A stretch of 64,000 bases of DNA from Proteiniborus sp. MB09-C3 (GTDB taxonomy: Bacteria; Bacillota; Clostridia; Tissierellales; Proteiniboraceae): assembly GCF_030263895.1 (NCBI RefSeq), contig NZ_CP127161.1:1674001-1738000 (forward strand). Direction: 5' to 3'. Positions 62,510 through 64,000 of the stretch are shown here, piece after piece. The first letter of the stretch is position 1; each line of letters begins with the position of its first letter. The translations under genes were made by a program, and so were the position numbers. The notes below the pieces were generated by a model. It saw only the letters and a list, made by a program, of their open reading frames with translations. It was not told where the DNA came from and made no database searches.

Positions 62510-63058
62510 ATGGGGTTGTTATCGGATTTCAGTCAATCCAAAGATAGAGCAGAGCTTTTCTTTATCTCAGAAATGAAGAAAGAAGCTGGTTCAAATTTCT
62601 ACTATGAGGATTTATGTACTTACATGCTTGGTCGGATTGTAGAAAAAGTGAGTGGCAAAATAATGTTGGATTATTTAAAGCCTCGTATGTTCGATATGTT
62701 GGAAATTGTAAATCCCCAATGGAATACCTGCCAGCATGGTCATACATCATGTTCAGGCGGCTTGTATCTGAATACTGAGGAATTTTCTCGCATTGGGATA
62801 ATGTTACTATAAAATGGGGTATACAAGGATAAGCAAATCATTCCTAGCGGCTATGTAAATCGCATGCATACTGAATGGGTAGATACCACATCCAAAAATG
62901 ATGCCGAAACCAGAGGTGGTTACGGTTATCAGGTTTGGAAATGTACTCCACCAAACACAAGGATATACTGCGCGCAATGTGGAGTGATATTCTCCCAAAA
63001 TTGTAGGATGAAAGTTGGAGGTGTAAATAGCGCAAGGGAATTGAACCATATCTGTTAG
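62510..63058 (+). pseudogene. Serine hydrolase (beta-lactamase family), internal remnant
   Basis: Frame 1 (62510-62812): FYYEDLCTYMLGRIVEKVSG, DYLKPRMFDMLEIVNPQWNT, SGGLYLNTEEFSRIGIMLL. Frame 2 continues KDKQIIPSGYVNRMHTEWVD, ETRGGYGYQVWKCTPPN. These are the middle blocks of penicillin-binding-protein-like esterases (YxN-side, GG..LRT.D....G.L, GYG.Q.W). The nucleophile S-X-X-K end and the C-terminal HxG end are absent, and an apparent frameshift lies near 62812. Not functional. Confidence 0.7.
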
Positions 63059-63276
63059 TCTTTTTGATTTTCTATGTATAGCTTAATAAAACTTTCTATG
63101 TCAAATCTACTTAGTTGAGATAAATCATCTTGAATTAAGTGAAAGAAACAGCTTGGGATTTCTCCTTGCTTTAAATTTTTCCTAATACATGGATCACATC
63201 CTAAATCGTGATTGTGAGGGTTCAATTTGCAATTTAAATCTTTACAGGTACAAAAATGAGTATGTTTTTCCGTCAT
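63055..63276 (-). CDS. DUF6485 cysteine-rich protein
   Basis: About 73 residues: HFCTCKDLNCKLNPHNHDLG, CDPCIRKNLKQGEIPSCFFH, then an acidic tail. The C-X-C..C....H.H..GC..C......G..P.CFF pattern is that of DUF6485, which probably binds metal. Preceded on the minus strand by AGGAGATGTATTG. Compare the larger relative at 47932-48234. The frame overlaps the end of the serine hydrolase remnant, which is convergent. Confidence 0.7.
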   Translation of the reverse strand: MTEKHTHFCTCKDLNCKLNPHNHDLGCDPCIRKNLKQGEIPSCFFHLIQDDLSQLSRFDIESFIKLYIENQKD

Positions 63277-63538
63277 CAATACATCTCCTATCTTATAGTT
63301 TTTATACTCTATTTACTTAGACAGTTATCTATATTTTTAATTTTATCAAAACTTTTAGAAAAACAAAAGGAGTTCTCTATGGACTAACAGGTTACTACCT
63401 ATCGCATATGGGTAATGATTAAGAGGCCTTTGTCCAATGGTTTAAAAAAAACAATATGAAAGAATAAGTAGAAAATAGCAAGTCTTTTATTGGTTAATAG
63501 TATATATTGTATTATATAATAAAAGAAGGAGTGCGGAA

Positions 63539-64000
63539 ATGAAGAGAGTATTTCTAATCTGTCTATGTATACTTTTGAGTGTTTCAACTTTTCATGTTGC
63601 AAGTGCTGTTGGCACAAGAGATTTGGCTTTTGAGATGGAATTAGCTTTAAATTTAAAGAAATTGGGCTTATTTAAAGGTGTTGGAGAAAATGAAAATGGA
63701 GAAACAGTGTTTGAGCTTGAAAGAAAAATGAACAGGGTTGAAGCTTTAGTTATGCTTGTTCGTGCCCTAGGGAAGGGAGCAGAAGCCGAAAAATATCCTA
63801 AAACACATCCGTTTACAGATGTACCAGCTTGGGCTGATGGTTATGTTTCGTATGCTTATGACGAGAGGATAACTAAAGGTGTTTCTAGTAATATTTTTGG
63901 TATAGAATCAGATATATCTTTAGAAATGTATTTGACCTTTATGTTAAGAGCATTGGGTTATAATGAAGGAGAAGGTAAAAATTTTGTATGGACTGAACCT
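63539..64000 (+). CDS. Exported SLH-domain protein, 5' part (cut by window edge)
   Basis: From ATG 63539 after AAGAAGGAGTGCGGAA. A signal peptide MKRVFLICLCILLSVSTFHV ASA ends in A-S-A. The mature part starts with GTRDLAFEMELALNLKKLGL FKG and an SLH domain: RMNRVEALVMLVRALGKGAE, HPFTDVPAWADGYVSYAYDE, TKGVSSNIFG; a second SLH repeat begins before the edge. It would be exported and bound to the cell-wall polymer. The frame is open at base 64000, and the rest is unseen. Confidence 0.8.
   Translation, partial: MKRVFLICLCILLSVSTFHVASAVGTRDLAFEMELALNLKKLGLFKGVGENENGETVFELERKMNRVEALVMLVRALGKGAEAEKYPKTHPFTDVPAWADGYVSYAYDERITKGVSSNIFGIESDISLEMYLTFMLRALGYNEGEGKNFVWTEP

Overview
The window is AT-rich (about one third G+C by eye). 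It carries AGGAGG-type ribosome binding sites, many TTG/GTG starts, S-layer homology (SLH) proteins, AbrB and XRE regulators, a BceABRS-type peptide-resistance module and Gram-positive resistance families (Vat, ANT, ABC-F). This points to a low-GC Firmicute, most likely an anaerobic spore-forming clostridium; the species cannot be named from this stretch. No rRNA, tRNA, CRISPR array or core housekeeping operon was seen. It reads as an accessory and resistance region with very heavy gene decay.

Layout. 0-2.5 kb: nucleotidyltransferase tail, a Vat acetyltransferase, HD and Nudix hydrolases. 3-9 kb: defence-like accessory genes (XRE/DUF3955, SEC-C/DUF5677, a second DUF5677 gene with a stop, a decayed cyclase-like gene, an AbiEii remnant, an FRG-domain gene). 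10-13.6 kb: an IS982-type transposase beside an IS701/IS4-like element split by an intact IS3-family element. 13.6-18 kb: GNAT genes, a frameshifted P-loop kinase, a broken paralogue of a QueG-like Fe-S protein, an HdrB-like protein. 18-25.5 kb: remnants, an autoregulated TetR, GrpB, GNAT, a broken Vat, the intact QueG-like gene, a truncated ANT and an IS630. 25.5-34.2 kb: an ABC exporter broken by an apparent inversion, a candidate PD-(D/E)XK protein, zinc-ribbon genes, DUF3795, and a TetR divergent from an alpha/beta hydrolase with two matching operators. 34.3-41.5 kb: a recombinase broken by a group II intron remnant, a HipB/HipA-like pair with an amber stop, GNAT, IS3/Bro/SLH remnants, an XRE-TPR regulator. 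42-50 kb: small membrane protein, lipoprotein, AraC-GyrI regulator, SDR, and remnants of HsdM, VirB4, AbrB and a Cys-rich KTR protein. 50-57.6 kb: an ABC-class ATPase behind a leader-peptide attenuator, a kinase, GNATs (one a double-domain fusion), a MITE-like hairpin and YbaK/ProX. 57.7-62.3 kb: complete bceA-bceB-bceR-bceS. 62.5-64 kb: broken serine hydrolase, DUF6485, and an SLH protein cut by the window edge.

Two patterns cut across the genes. First, a dispersed intergenic repeat of up to about 250 bp occurs about nine times, always in the + orientation, between unrelated passenger genes. Its hairpin arms change in a compensatory way between copies, so the structure seems to be conserved. 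Second, about thirty genes are broken by stops, frameshifts, internal deletions or fusions, alongside at least five kinds of mobile element.

The coherent functional units are the Bce module (ABC transporter plus two-component system), the attenuated ATPase gene, two self-contained TetR circuits and the HipBA-like pair. The rest are mostly single-gene cassettes: GNATs, small kinases, nucleotidyltransferases and hydrolases.
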